From Antilocapra americana (lineage: Eukaryota > Chordata > Mammalia > Artiodactyla > Antilocapridae), in assembly GCA_007570785.1 (NCBI GenBank), contig ML660774.1:6973404-7037403 (forward strand): 64,000 nucleotides of DNA, written 5' to 3'. The first letter of the stretch is position 1; each line of letters begins with the position of its first letter. The notes under the pieces were generated by a model. That model ran no database searches and was not told the origin of the DNA. It saw only the letters and a list, made by a program, of their open reading frames with translations. A program made the position numbers and the translations under genes. This document shows, piece by piece, positions 10,419-22,360 of this stretch.

Positions 10419-11990
10419 ATAGTAATACTATTGACAATTACAGCTATCATTATAAATTCAAAGAGAAAAAATGAATCCACCAGGAAACATATAACAATTA
10501 TTGAACCTTATTGTTGAGAAACCTGTAGTTGCATTTTATTGAACAGCATCTCAGTTCTTGGGATAAAGTTTTAAACAGCAACTGGAAGAACAGCTTTATG
10601 TTTAAAAATGTTTTATTTTTAGAGTTGTCATGGTGTAAAAGTTATTCTCACATATCGAAGCTGCTGGAAATAGCCCACGTTTTGTGAAAGTTTTTCATTA
10701 ACTGTTTCATGTTGTCCCTGCTTTAACCCCAGACAACTGCACACTCTTCATAAGCTGTTGAATGTTGGTTCAGATAAATTAGGAAAATCCCCCTTCTTTG
10801 AAATCCTAAGCCACAGAACATGTGTTACATTGCTAATAAGGATTAGACAGACATGGGCCACTCAAAGTTTCTCCTATTATATTATATTATAGTTTCTCCT
10901 GGATCATCTGCAATGAAAAAACAGCAGCTTAATTGTATTTCTTGCTTATCCAGGTCAACAGTTAGCACCAATATGAAGATACCCAACTGCATAGAGACAA
11001 AACCTAGAGCAGCAGGAGATGGTACCTGAAGACACAGTTTCTGAGGAAATTGCGGAGGGGCAGAACCTAGTTAATAGCTGTCAGGTGTGGTTTGCAGGAT
11101 GTAGGATGTGACTGGTGGCAGGAGGAAGAGAATTAGAAAAAATGATGCTCATCCAAGGTTATTTTAATTAACTAGCCAGAAGGCCACCAATGAATACTCA
11201 CAGTAAAATGATCGACAGAGAAATAGTACACTTGGCACATAGATTTGGGAATTGAGGGAGAATTAATTTTAGCTTTCTTTTAAAAATAGTTTTGATTAAT
11301 TTTTATTTTATTTTAATTAATTAAAAAACACTTTAATTTTAGAAAGCTTTTAGTTTTTTTATCGTGGGTTTATATATATATAACTAAACATACCATTTTA
11401 AACATACTGAGGCATATAAGTGATTTTTTGCCAAAGTCACACTGTTAAAAACAACTTAGGCAGTCTGATATATTTTTTGGAAGAATGTGGAGAATGAATA
11501 AACCAACAGAGAAAGAAATTGTTTGTGGAAATTAAGTCTCCTGACTTCCAGATCAGATTCAGCTAAAATACTCTTACTTTTATACATGCCTTGTCTTCAC
11601 ATCACAGGTTTGATACAGCTGGAGTCGCATACCCTAATTGCTGTACCTTGCTGTATGCAGATGTATGACTCATCTTTGAAAATCTTATTTACTTTTTGAA
11701 GTCAATTGGTTTCCCTGAAACATTGTGTTGCTGCCTAATAGTCAATAGTTCAGCATCAATTTTTTTTTTTTGCTTCAAGAAATAGCAGAGAAAATGACAT
11801 TAGCATTTTAAGGTGAGTTTTATTTCTCCATATGTAAGTATATATGTATCTATCAGTCGATCAAAAATGTATTAGTATTCAGGTGAAGATTATAGAGATC
11901 GTTTGGAACATCTGTTTTATCTTGATTAGTTTTAAAAATCAGATGCAACAATTCCATTGCAATTCAACTTGTTTCTATTTTATTATATCA
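10419..11990. other. No gene seen
   Basis: About 1.6 kb of AT-rich non-coding DNA, extreme at 11290-11345. Small ATTAT repeats near 10876-10893. Nothing recognised. Confidence 0.5.
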
Positions 11991-12002
11991 TACTAGGTTA
12001 AT

Positions 12003-12308
12003 TTTTTATTTTTAAATTTTATTTATTTGTTTTTTGGTTGCACTGGGTCTTTACCGCTATTCATGCAGTTTCTCTGGTTGCGCCGAGCAGGGGCTACTCT
12101 TCATTGCAGTATGCAGATTTCTCATTGCATTGGACTCTCCAGCTGCAGTGCACAGGCCCTGGGGTGGCAGTATTGTGGACTTCAGTCGTTTCAGCTCACA
12201 GGCTTAGCTGCTCTGCAGCATGTGGAATCTTCCTCGCCCAGGGATCAAACTTGTATCCCCTGTATTGGCAGGTAGCTTCCTATCCCCTGTGCCACCAGGA
12301 AAGTCCCG
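12003..12308 (-). repeat. CHR-type SINE (long form) with target-site duplication
   Basis: The T-rich left end is followed by 'ttggttgcactgggtcttta', and the element ends 'gccaccaggaaagtccc'. It is flanked by a perfect 12-bp direct repeat, TACTAGGTTAAT, at 11991-12002 and 12309-12320. Confidence 0.93.
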
Positions 12309-12420
12309 TACTAGGTTAATCTTGAAGACCTCTGATAGCTTTCATTAAGTTCACACCAGAGTATCACACATCTGGAGACTGAGTAGCATAATGTCCCCTA
12401 TTCGAATAAATGCAAGCTCT
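12309..12420 (+). repeat. Left copy of a local duplication (pair at 17208-17314)
   Basis: Shares order and most bases with 17208-17314: 'tactaggttaatctt', 'ctttcatt', 'tatcaca', 'gactgagtag'. Identity estimated by eye at roughly 75-80 percent. The upstream 22 bases at 11972-11993 also match 16381-16402 with one change. Confidence 0.7.
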
Positions 12421-13339
12421 TGTAATGTAATGACACCTCCAAAGGCTAAACGCAGACCGTGGGTATTAAGTTGAGATAGAGAGACTATTATTCCTAGTTA
12501 TTATTTTAGGGCAGAGTAGTCCCACTTTCACTGATTACAAAGTAAAATGGAGACTGTGGTGGAGAGGGACTTGGGGATCACACAGACTAGCTTATAAACC
12601 ACCTTTACACAAAGAAATTGCATGACATTATGTGGATTGTGAACTCCCCCAGAGTTTGAATTTTCTCACCTGCAAAAGAGAGGTTAATGTCTACACATTA
12701 TGATTGATGTGGGATAAAAGAGAACTAACACGAACTCTATGGCAGTACTTGGTCCTTAGAGCAGGTGACATTCAACAAGGGTTAGTTCCCTTCCCAACTT
12801 TCCTCTGCTTGCACTACAAATCTGAAAATATACAGCTATAAAAAGTTGTCTTGAAAGAGACTGAATTGGAATGGGAATATTTGTTTGGAATAATGGGATT
12901 GCAAGGGCGTCAGTTTTGTGGCATAAGGATTTGTTGGCAGACATTTGGAGCTTTATGCCTGCAAGGTGTTTGTAGAGCTCTTATAGCTTTAAAAGAACAG
13001 TCTGTTACTGTCAGTGAGGCTAAGCCTCTTTTCAAATGTTGAGAAGTCTTTTCCTTTCCTGCAAAGGATTCTGGGGAACCTTACTTTAGACCTAAATCAG
13101 ACTGGCCAGGTTCCAGAAATTTTGATAACCACTATGCCAGAGGGACAAGCCCTGCGGGGAGTTTGGGCCCCTGGGTCAGAACCACAAACCCGTGTTCCCC
13201 ACCCCGCACCCCGCCCAGCAGTCTCACTTTTGAACTTTGTCCTTTGTGTGTTCTCGTGCAAGGATGTTTATCACAGACCCATGGAAGCATAGCTTGTGAT
13301 TATAAATGGGTGGAAACAACCTCAATAGTAGCAATAGTG
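12421..13339. other. No gene seen
   Basis: Non-coding. Short open frames around 12851-13292 overlap each other in different frames and show no domain. Confidence 0.5.
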
Positions 13340-13563
13340 CCTGCATGTGGGCTAAATTGCTCAGTCGTGTCCAACTCTTTGTGACCCCATGGATTGTAGC
13401 CTGGAAGGCTCTACCTGTTGATGGGATTCTCCAGGCAAGAAACTGGAGTGGGTTGCCATGCCCTCCTCCAGGGGATCTTCCCGACCTAGAGATCAAACCC
13501 TTGTCTCTTACATCTCCTGTATTTGCAGGTGGATTCTTTACCACAAGTGACACCTGGGAAGCC
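13340..13563 (-). repeat. Bov-tA SINE
   Basis: Inverted copy with 'gctcagtcgtgtccaactct', 'ttctccaggcaagaaactgg' and the end 'acacctgggaagcc'. Confidence 0.92.
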
Positions 13564-14534
13564 ATGCTAGCAATAGTAATATTAATTAAATATTGGCACA
13601 TCCCAAGTATTAAAAAAAAGAGAGAGAGAACAGTCCAGATGCCATCTTCTTTCTCTAGCACAGAACTTCCTTCTCTTTTGTGAGATTTGTGGACAGTACT
13701 TTGTACAGCTCTAAAATAATGCTATTCTTTTCCAATTGTCTGGACTCTTCTAACAGTTACAAAACAGTATTTCTCCAGCAGAGGCTACTACAGTTTATAT
13801 AAAGGTCAAACTGAAACTTCCTCTTAGATTATGCAATGGTTTTTTTGGTGGTGGGGGAAAGGAGGAAATATTTCAGTTTCAATTTTTATAAAATAAATGG
13901 AAGATGATGGCTACTTGTTGCACATGTCTATCAAACTATATTATATTTATATGCATATCTGGGTCCTATTTTAGAGTGTAAGTTACTTGAGGGCTGAGAC
14001 TGTGTCATAACTTTCCTGTACCCTTTTGTGCCTTGCTAAGTAGTACACAGTAGGTGCTCAACAAGCACTTTTTAAAAATACACTAAGAATAAATCTTGGT
14101 AGACAGAAAAATATATGAGTATAATCTACTGACATGGCCAGGCCCACAAAATTCAATTTCCTGTCAAAATCTTCCCCATCTTTCAAGGCCTAGCCCAGAA
14201 GCAAAGGAACTTCTTTCTAGACACTCCGCTAACCTTTCCACAACTCCAAGAGGTCATTTTCCTCACTTCTGCATACTCATAGCATTTTATATCTCTTATT
14301 TTTGAACATCTGGAATCTTCTGCCTCCTGCATGTCCATTATTGCATCATCCTCAGATTTCTCAGAGTCCTCATCAAATGTGTGTCAAATTCACCCCTTAT
14401 TCAACAGCTAACCTCTGAAATACTAAAATTAAAAAAAAAAAGTTTTAAAGTAGCTTCAAAATCCTTTTGGAACTAGATATGTTCATAGCAACATGAAAAT
14501 AGGAAAATACTGAAAGCTTCATGTAATAGAGGGA
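13564..14534. other. No gene seen; L2 piece inside
   Basis: Mostly unannotated. At 13970-14075 'agggctgagactgtgtcat' and 'cacagtaggtgctcaacaag' match the plus-strand L2 3' end. Confidence 0.5.
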
Positions 14535-14745
14535 TACTACCTGGATTGGCATCTGGGCTCCATCATTTATTTCCTGCTGGATCTTGGTCAAGTGTCTCAG
14601 CCTCTCTGTGCCTCAGTTCCTTCATCTGTAAAATGGGGAGGATAACAAGTACCTAACGTGGTTGGAGACAGTATAGGCAGAGGTCTCTGAAGAGATCTTG
14701 TCACAGAGCAAGCACTCCGTCACTGTCATGTACTGTTTGATCGTC
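14535..14745 (+). repeat. MIR SINE
   Basis: Long MIR match: 'ggatcttggtcaagtgtctc', 'ctgtgcctcagttccttcat', 'ctgtaaaatggggaggataa'. Confidence 0.85.
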
Positions 14746-14859
14746 ACCATCATCATCCACTCAGAGAAAGAGTCCTACTTTATATGCAGCTTCTCAAAAG
14801 AATACCAGGCTTTGGCAACATGAAAGGCAATGACACTGATGTTATTTGCTAAAAAATTC

Positions 14860-16080
14860 TATTGTGGTAAGAATACTTAACATGAGATGTACCCTCTTAA
14901 CAGATTTTTAGGTTCACAGTACGGTACACTATTGTCATCTGTAGCATAATATTGTACAGCAGATTTCTAGAACTTGCATCACTGTGTATAATTGAAAATA
15001 TGCCTGTCAATTAGCCGTCCCTCATTTCCCCCTTCCTGTAGCCTCTGGTGACATTCTAAAGAATCTTTGCTTCTATGAGTCTGACTGTTCAACATATCTC
15101 GTACAAGTAAATCATGCAGTATTTGTCCTTTTGTAACTAGCTTGTTTCACTTAGCATAATGTCTTCAAGGTTCTTCCATGTGGTCACATATTGTGATATT
15201 TCCTTCTTTTTAAAGGCAGAATACGGTAATACTCCATCATATGGATGTTTTTCTTTATCCATTCCTCTGTTGGTAGGTAGGATAGGTATTGAGGTTGTTT
15301 CTGCATCTTGACCATTGGGAATAGTGCTGCAAGGAACGTAGGAGTGTCAGCATTTTGTCAAGATCCTGTTTCCAGTGTTTTCGATACATACTAGGAAGCG
15401 GGATTGCTGACTCACGTGGTGGCTCGGTTTTTAATTTTTTGAGGAACTTCCATACTCTTTTCTGTAGTGGCTGCACATTGTGCATTGCTTCCAACTTTGT
15501 ACAAGCGCTCCAACTTCTCCACGTCTTCACCAACACTTGCCATTTTGAGTCGTGGCCGTCTGAAGAAGTGTGAGGTGGTATCTCATCGGGGTTTTGACTG
15601 GCATGACCCTGATGATCAGTGTTGCTAACAAGCTTTTCCTATACCTGTTGGTTACATGGATCTCCTTTTTGGAGAAATGTCTTTTCTGGTCTTTGCCCAT
15701 TTTTTAACCAGACTATTTATTTGTTTTTGCTACTGTGTTGTATCCATTCCTTACCTGTTGTGGAAATTAATCCCTTCTCCAATATATGGATTGCAAATAT
15801 TTCCTCCTACTTCATAGGTTGCCTTGCATTTGGTTTTTATTTTCTGTGCTTAGCAGAACCTTTTAGTTTGATGTAGCCCTATTTGTTGCTTTTTACTTTT
15901 GTCGCCTATGCTTCTGGAGTGATAGCCAAGAAATCACCTCCAAGATCAATGTCCTGAAGATTTTCCCCTATTTTTCTTCCAGGAGTTTTACAGTTTCAGG
16001 TCTTACATTTAATTGATCCACTTTGAATTGATTTTTGAATATGATGTAACATATGGGTCTAGTTCCTGATGTGAACTTTT
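14860..16080 (-). mobile_element. Old L1 3' end, inverted
   Basis: Reverse complement of L1 ORF2 end and 3' UTR. Recognisable blocks are 'cttagcataatgtcttcaag', 'tactccatcatatggatgtt' and 'tgaccattgggaatagtgct'. Heavily diverged and without an intact frame. Confidence 0.82.
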
Positions 16081-16378
16081 TAACTTTAATTTTTTAGATT
16101 TATTTATCTATTTTTGGCTGCACCAGGTCTTCATTGCTGCATGCTGGTTTTTCTCTAGTTGCAGTGAGTGAGGGCTGCTCCCTAGTGGCAGTGCACTGGC
16201 TCCTCTTTATGGTGCTTCTCTTGTTCTGGAGCACAGGGTCCAGGCATGTGGGCTCAGAAGCTGTGGCTCACCAGCTTGGTAGCCCCACAGCATGTGCGAT
16301 CTTTCCAGAGCAGGGACTGAACCTGTGTCCCCTGCATTGGTAGGTGGATTCTTAACCACCGGACCACCAGGGAAGTCC
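16081..16378 (-). repeat. CHR-type SINE (long form)
   Basis: Runs from 'tttatctatttttggctgca' to 'gaccaccagggaagtcc'. The whole family order is present. Confidence 0.92.
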
Positions 16379-16402
16379 TATTTCTGTTTTATTATATCAT
16401 AC

Positions 16403-17202
16403 TCAGTTCAGTTCAGTTCAGCTGCTCAGTCGTGTCCAACTCTTTGCGACGCTATGGACTGCAGCATGCCAAGCCTCCCTGTCCATCACCAACTCCCGGA
16501 GCTTACTCAAATTCATGTCCATTGAGTTGGTGATGCCATCCAACCATCTCATCCTCTGTCATCCCCTTCTTCTCCCGCCTTCAATCTTTCCCAGCATCAG
16601 GGTCTTTTCAAGTGAGTCCGTTCTTCGCATCTTATGGCCAAAGTATTGGAGCTTCAGCTTCAGCATCAGTCCTTCCAATGAATGTTCAGGGTTGATTTCC
16701 TTTAGGATTGACTGGTTTGATCTCCTTGCAGTCCAAGGGATTCTCAAGAGTCTTCTCCTACACCACAGTTCAAAAGCATCAATTCTTTAGCACTCAGCTT
16801 TCTTTATAGTTCAACTCTCACACCCATACATGACTACTGGAAAAACCAAAGCTTTGACTTTGTTGGCAAAGTATTGTCTCTGCTTTTTAATATGCTGTCT
16901 AGGTTGGTCATAACTTTTCTTCCAAGTTATTCCAAGACACACAAGCAAGTGTCTTTTAATTTCATGGCTGCAGTCACCATCTGCAGTGATTTTGGAGGCC
17001 CCCAAAATAAGGTCTGTCACTGTTTCCGTTGTTTCCCCATCTACTTGCCATGAAGTGATGGGACCAGAGACCATGGTCTTAGTTTTCTGAATGTTGAGTT
17101 TTAGGCCAGCCTTTTCACTCTCCTCTTTCAATTTCATCAAGAGACTCTTTAGTTCTTCTTCACTTTCTGCTATAAGGGTAGTGTCATCTGTATATCTGCA
17201 TA
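16403..17202 (-). mobile_element. BovB LINE, 3' 0.8 kb, with target-site duplication
   Basis: Inverted BovB. The minus strand reads [18 protein letters not shown] and KLNIQKTKTMVSGPITSW in broken frames. The repeat TATATCATACT at both edges (16393-16403 and 17201-17211) is a plausible target-site duplication. 5' truncated, so dead on arrival. Confidence 0.9.
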
Positions 17203-17207
17203 TATCA

Positions 17208-17314
17208 TACTAGGTTAATCTTAAAGATGTCTAATAACTTTCATTTAATTTAGACCAAAATATCACAAATCTCTAGACTGAGTAGTACAATGCCCCCAAT
17301 TCAGATAAAAGCTT
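17208..17314 (+). repeat. Right copy of a local duplication (pair at 12309-12420)
   Basis: See the left copy. This copy, together with 16380-16402, forms one unit split by the BovB insertion. It is closed in by SINE sequence on both sides. Confidence 0.7.
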
Positions 17315-17324
17315 TCTAGTTACG

Positions 17325-17520
17325 GTGTGAGGGCTTCTCACTGGAGTGGCTTCTCTTGTTGCAGAGCATTTGTTCTAGAACTCGGGCCCAGTAGTTGTGG
17401 GGCAGGGCCTTAGTTAGCCCATGGCATGTGGAATCTTCCTGGAGCAGGGCTGGAACCCGTGTCCCCCTGCATTGGCAGGTGGATTCTTAACCATGGACCA
17501 CCAGGGAAGAGGGAAGTCCT
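17325..17520 (-). repeat. CHR-type SINE, partial
   Basis: Begins inside the family body ('gggcttctcactggagtggc') and ends 'ccatggaccaccagggaag' with a small extra copy of the end (AGAGGGAAGTCC). Confidence 0.85.
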
Positions 17521-19066
17521 GAATTTTTACACTGATAAATGGGTTGTTTATTTTGCCATTCAGTTTCTGCAGTCCCCTCTTCAACCTCACAGTCCACCTC
17601 TTTTTTTCTTCTAAAATGTTTTCTCTTCTTGCAAGTTTCATCTTTGCCTGGCATAGGGCCCGTTTCTCTCTGCTTTGCTTCCCACATCCCTAACTGACCC
17701 AGATATGCATCACTCCTGGTGCTTCCCTGCCCCGCCTGCCGCCAGCACTGAGTCAGCAAGCACAAACTCTCCTGTCATATTCTGAAATTCAGTCCTCAGG
17801 TGATAATTCTGCGTTTAGTCATTCACATCCTTTGCTTCACAGAGATGTTCAGTCTAGTGCCTTCAAATTTCTGACCTAAATAATATCCCTAGATTTTTAA
17901 AGACAATATAAAGTCTATTTTAGAAACAACCATGAGTCATTACAGAAGCTAATGAACTTGGGAATTCTATATACAGTCACCCAAGCATATAAAGCCTATT
18001 TTTTCAAGGTTCCTGTTTCTTAGTTCAAGGCCACAAAAAATTGGAATGTGATGGAGCTTGACTCCCACATTTGCCATATGTCTAAATAACTGTGTGTTAT
18101 AAATCAAGCCAACAAACTATTAAATAAAACATGCTCTGTTCTCCTACCTTGACAGATACCCCAGAGGGATGATCTCTAGAGGTCAAGGTCGAATTTCGAA
18201 TTCTCAGACTCCTTGGTGTTCTGTATGTGGTGGCCAAGGGAAAGCTGACCCCCCAGCCCTGGGCCACACCCCTCCCCTCCTCCCTCAGCCCTGTTCTCAC
18301 AGGAGGGGGGTTGCATCCCTGTGTGGATGGCCTAAATCCCAGTCAAGCTCCATCTACACATTCTTACCTGCCTCAGACAGGAGTACCTTGGGTACTGTTT
18401 GGGTAAGCAGCCTGCCTTTGAAGATAGGAGAGGCCATGCAGACTCACAGCCTTTCAAGGAGGGTCCATAGGATGCAGAGTGTGGTCTAGAAGAGAGGGTG
18501 CAAGTTCTGGATGGGAAGGGGTGCAGTTGGGGGACAGCCGGAGGGGCACCTTCTAAGGCACAAGGTCTAGGCAGGGGCCTCCTTGCCCAGGTCAAACAAA
18601 GGCTCAACCAGTGGAGCCTCATGAGCTCTCAGACCTTTCCTTTCAGTCTCAGCCCCTGTGTTTCATGGAAGCACAGACTTTCCTTGTATACCAGCATCTT
18701 ACCTCGAGCTCAAGTTCAAGCCAAACTTTCTGTCCCAAGGTCAACTCCAACACACAGAAATGCAATCCAGAAATACCAGGCACTTCACAGACCAGGAGGA
18801 AACCTCAGGAAATCCAAGTCAGGAGCAGATGGGCAAACCTCAAGCCGCCCATATTTTTTTTTTTTCAGGTGGACAGCGCTAAACAGGTTTCCATGAGCTT
18901 CTTTTGAGATCCCAGTGGAAACAAGCCCACCGCTCCCAGCAGCAACCTCAGCAGCCCAACCTGTTTATGCTTTTCTTCCTCCCCTCCTCACTCTCCTGCC
19001 TCCTGGAATCACCACCCAAGTAAACCACCCATACTCTTCAGCCTCTGCCTTGAGGGGTACTCGAAG
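17521..19066. other. No gene seen
   Basis: 1.5 kb of non-coding DNA, moderately GC-rich at 18200-18650. Open frames there overlap on both strands and show no known domain or splice-linked partner. Confidence 0.45.
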
Positions 19067-19528
19067 GAATTGTCAAAGCTATGGTTTTTCCAGTAGTCAT
19101 GTATGGATGTGAGAGCTGGACCATAAAGGAGGCTGAGTGCCAGAGAATTGATGCTTTCAAACTGTGGTGCTGGATAAGGCTCTTGAGAGTCCCTTGGACT
19201 GTAAGGAGATCAAATCAGTCAGTCCTAAAGGAAATCAACCCTGAATATTCATTGAAGGGACTAATGCCAAAGCTGAAGCTCCAATACGTTGGCCAATTGA
19301 TGCAAAGAACTGACTCATTTGAAAAGACCCTGATGCTGGGAAAGATTGAAGGCGGGAGGAGAAGGGGACAATAGAGGATTAGATGGTTGGATGGCATCAC
19401 CGACTCAGTGGACATGAGTTTGGGCCATCTCCAGGAGATAGTGAAGAACCAGGAGGCCTGGCTTGCTGCAGTCCATGAGGTCACAAAGAGTCAGACGCAA
19501 CTTAGCAACTGAACAACAACAACAAAGG
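19067..19528 (+). mobile_element. BovB LINE, 3' fragment
   Basis: Starts 'gtcaaagctatggtttttcc' and ends 'gcaactgaacaacaacaaca'. Carries [19 protein letters not shown] in a broken frame. Confidence 0.92.
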
Positions 19529-20278
19529 AATAAAGAGACAAAGCCAGGAAACAGAAGGACCAGCCCCTTACAATGCAGATTGTAGCATCAGCACAATCTC
19601 GCTGATGACCTTCATCAACAATCGTGTAAGAATGTTTCCTAAGGGTAAAGTGTTCTCGACAAATTTATGTTCCAACCTAAACACGTATTCAAGAGATCTT
19701 TTGTTTGGTTTTGTTTTTATTGCAGGGGGCAATCCCTTTGTTCTTTCCTGTATTTCAATATCTAAATTCCTCTTGCGATACCTCACTTTCAAGCTTAAAA
19801 TTTCCCTGAATTGACTGTGGCCTGTTGGGAGGCAGAATGGAGGGAGATGCATATGGAAAATGAACAAGGAGAGAAAGCAGACCAGAGGCAAAAGGCTGTG
19901 ACTAATTTTGACATCAGAGATGACAATGAACATGACAAAGTGCAAACAGCCCTTTTCACAGCTGACCATCAAGCTGAGGATGGCGGACTCCAGATTTTCC
20001 TGGACAGTTCCGTTTGAGATTTTTGACATGAGATTTATAAACACGTTCCTCTTGTCAGACCATTTGTCCAGATTTAAGCTTCAGAAAATACTGTCCCAGA
20101 CTATTCACAGCGATGGTCAGGCCCAGGTCTGCATTCTGTCATCTGGGCACCTTGCCTGAACCTTATACCCCTGGGATAAGGCTCCTTGACAAGGCCAATC
20201 AAGCCCTCTTCTTACACAGCCTGGCCCTCTTAGGGGTGTCCTGCTACAGAAAGCCCCCTGCAGCTGGGTGACTACCAG
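19529..20278. other. No gene recognised; one 158-codon open frame
   Basis: The minus strand is open from 20044 to 19568 without a stop. The protein has no motif I recognise and no Kozak or splice evidence. No interspersed repeat is apparent. Treated as unexplained, not as a gene. Confidence 0.35.
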
Positions 20279-20357
20279 TCTCTGTTGTTGTTTAGTTGCT
20301 AAGTTGAGTCTGATTCTTTGCAACCCCTTGGACTACAGCCCACCAGGCTCCTCGCTC
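20279..20357 (-). repeat. Bov-A fragment
   Basis: 'tctgttgttgtttagttgct' to 'ctacagcccaccaggctcct' only; the rest of the SINE is missing. Confidence 0.85.
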
Positions 20358-20617
20358 TAGAAACACCTCTTCCTAGCAGCAGCTTTTACTGGCAGCTCTG
20401 GATGGAGAACCCTGTGCCCAGACTTCAGCCCCTCTGGGAGGCAGCCTGGCTGCCTTCAAAGAGCTTGACTCTTTGAGCTTCCTTTTTGTTGTTGTCTTGT
20501 TTTTTCTTTGAGGTTTCTCATGTTTAATTTCTAGGTAATTTTTTGAATTGGATCAGAAAGAGGATGAAAAGAGGAAAAGCAAATTAAAAAAAAATAAAAA
20601 AAATAAAAAACGCAAGA

Positions 20618-20752
20618 AGGGACTTCCCTGGTGGTCCAGTGGTTAAGATCCCAGCTTCTAATGCAGGTGGCATGGGGTCCATCCCTGGTCAGGGAGCTAG
20701 GATCCAGCAAGCCATGCAGCACAGCCAATTAAAGGAAAAAATTTTTTAAAGA
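20618..20752 (+). repeat. CHR-type SINE
   Basis: Starts 'gggacttccctggtggtcca' with a clean head, then 'cagcacagccaattaaagga'. Confidence 0.93.
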
Positions 20753-21110
20753 GAAAGAAAATAGGGTCATCATGCAATGAGAGGCCTAATTAGGGGTCCT
20801 GGAGCTCTTCTTCCTCACAGCCTGATTCTGCTCTGAGGCTTCAGCCATTCTTGACCTGAAAGTGAACCTGCTCCTCTACTATTTACCTCCACATTTAAAA
20901 GCTAAAAGTAGGGTAGGCAGCAGAGGGAGGATCAACTTAGGAAACCAGTCATCATAGGGCTGGAAGGAACCTTAGACTAATCCTCACATAAAACAGCAGA
21001 TTCTGTCATTGGATTGTAGTCTAAGGTAATTTGTTGGAGATTTCTGTAGATTTGGGAAAAAAGAATCCTAAAACCTAAAATGGTGGCACATTGCTATTTA
21101 ATCATGTTTT

Positions 21111-21425
21111 CGGGGGATTCTCTGGTGACTCAAAAGAATCTGCCTGCCAGTGCAGCAGACATGGGTTCGATCCATGATCAGGGAAGACCCCACATGCCAC
21201 GGAGCAACTAAGCCCGCGTGCCCCAATTATTGAGCCCGTGTTCTAAAGCCGGGAAACGCAACTCACGAGCCCACGTGCTGTAAAGACTGAAGCCTGCGTG
21301 CCCTAGAGCCCCTGCGCACCCTAGCGCGGCAACACGAGAAGCCACCGCCAGGAGCCCGCGCACTCCAACTAGAGGAAATCCGCGTACAGCAAGGAAACCC
21401 CAGCACAGCCGAAAATAAATGAATG
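21111..21425 (+). repeat. CHR-related SINE, long CpG-rich form
   Basis: tRNA-like head ('gcctgccagtgcagcagaca', 'gggttcgatccatgatcag'), then the body with 'ggagcaactaagcccgcgtg' and 'aacacgagaagccaccgcc'. CpG is plentiful, which suggests a young or GC-rich copy rather than a gene promoter. Confidence 0.88.
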
Positions 21426-21789
21426 CATATAAAAATTAATGTTTTCGACAAGCAAGGGGCTATTTTATATTACAGATGGTGTGGACGGATCCTGCAAGGT
21501 GCAACGGACCAAGGTGATTTCATTATCTATGCTGCCTCCAAGTGGTGGAGGCAAGAAAGCACACCCAGAATGGGGTACAGGCATCAGCGACTCCAGGGAA
21601 CAGACGTTTACATACATGAGAACAGACAATTCCCCATCATTATGAACAGTGCTACAATAAGCTAGGTTTTATCCTTCTCGTCAGAAATTAGAACAGCATC
21701 CATATAATTATGAGAAACACCTTTTATGTACAAGCCCTGGAAAAAAACCCACATTTTAACCTCCAACAAAAAGCCATGGAAAGATGTTT

Positions 21790-21925
21790 TAAATATTCTA
21801 AGTATTATTCAGCAAACATTTATTGAAATGAGCCATGGACCAGACACTGTTCTAGGCTCTTGGGATAGAAAGATGAATCATACAGAACTCTTGGCTAAAG
21901 GAACTCATCGTTCTTACCCTGGAAT
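21790..21925 (-). repeat. L2 fragment
   Basis: 'cagcaaacatttattgaaat' and 'agacactgttctaggctctt' match the reverse complement of the L2 3' end. Confidence 0.7.
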
Positions 21926-22360
21926 GAACAATCAACAAATCACTGCACAGTGTAAAGTGGACTATAACAGACAGTATAATGGTATTTTTCATATTTTCCT
22001 TCTAAGCAACAGCGGTTCAACAAAATGTGAATGGAGGAGTTCAAGGATTCTCTCTTCCCTCCTAACATTTGGAACAAACCTTCCATGGCTGCCTCTCCAC
22101 GCTCCTCTTCTAAGAAGCAGACACCTAAGAACAGCAGTGTCTTGTCAAATTAGCTGCCTCTTGCCTGAGGTTATCCTGAGGTCACAAGATGCAACTTTCA
22201 CCAGATAATTTCCCCCATCTTTCATAATTTTTTTAATGTAGTCTGTGAAAAACTTTGAGGACAAAACAAGCAACAACTGCCACCCCCTCCCCACCTCTGC
22301 CAAGAAAAAAACCTACTTCCCTACTAGTCACGTTTTTTAAAAACACCTATTACCTTTATG
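21926..22360. other. No gene seen
   Basis: Non-coding; part of a 160-codon open frame (21726-22208) that runs through the L2 piece and is therefore judged spurious. Confidence 0.5.

Noticed and set aside
20618..20700. tRNA gene in the SINE heads (boxes A and B)
   Set aside because: CHR and Bov-tA heads derive from tRNA-Glu but are diverged, lack a proper acceptor stem, and are followed by SINE bodies with A-rich tails.
21111..21425. CpG island at 21.1-21.4 kb
   Set aside because: The CpG content belongs to a long CHR-related SINE, with its tRNA-like head and tail identifiable.
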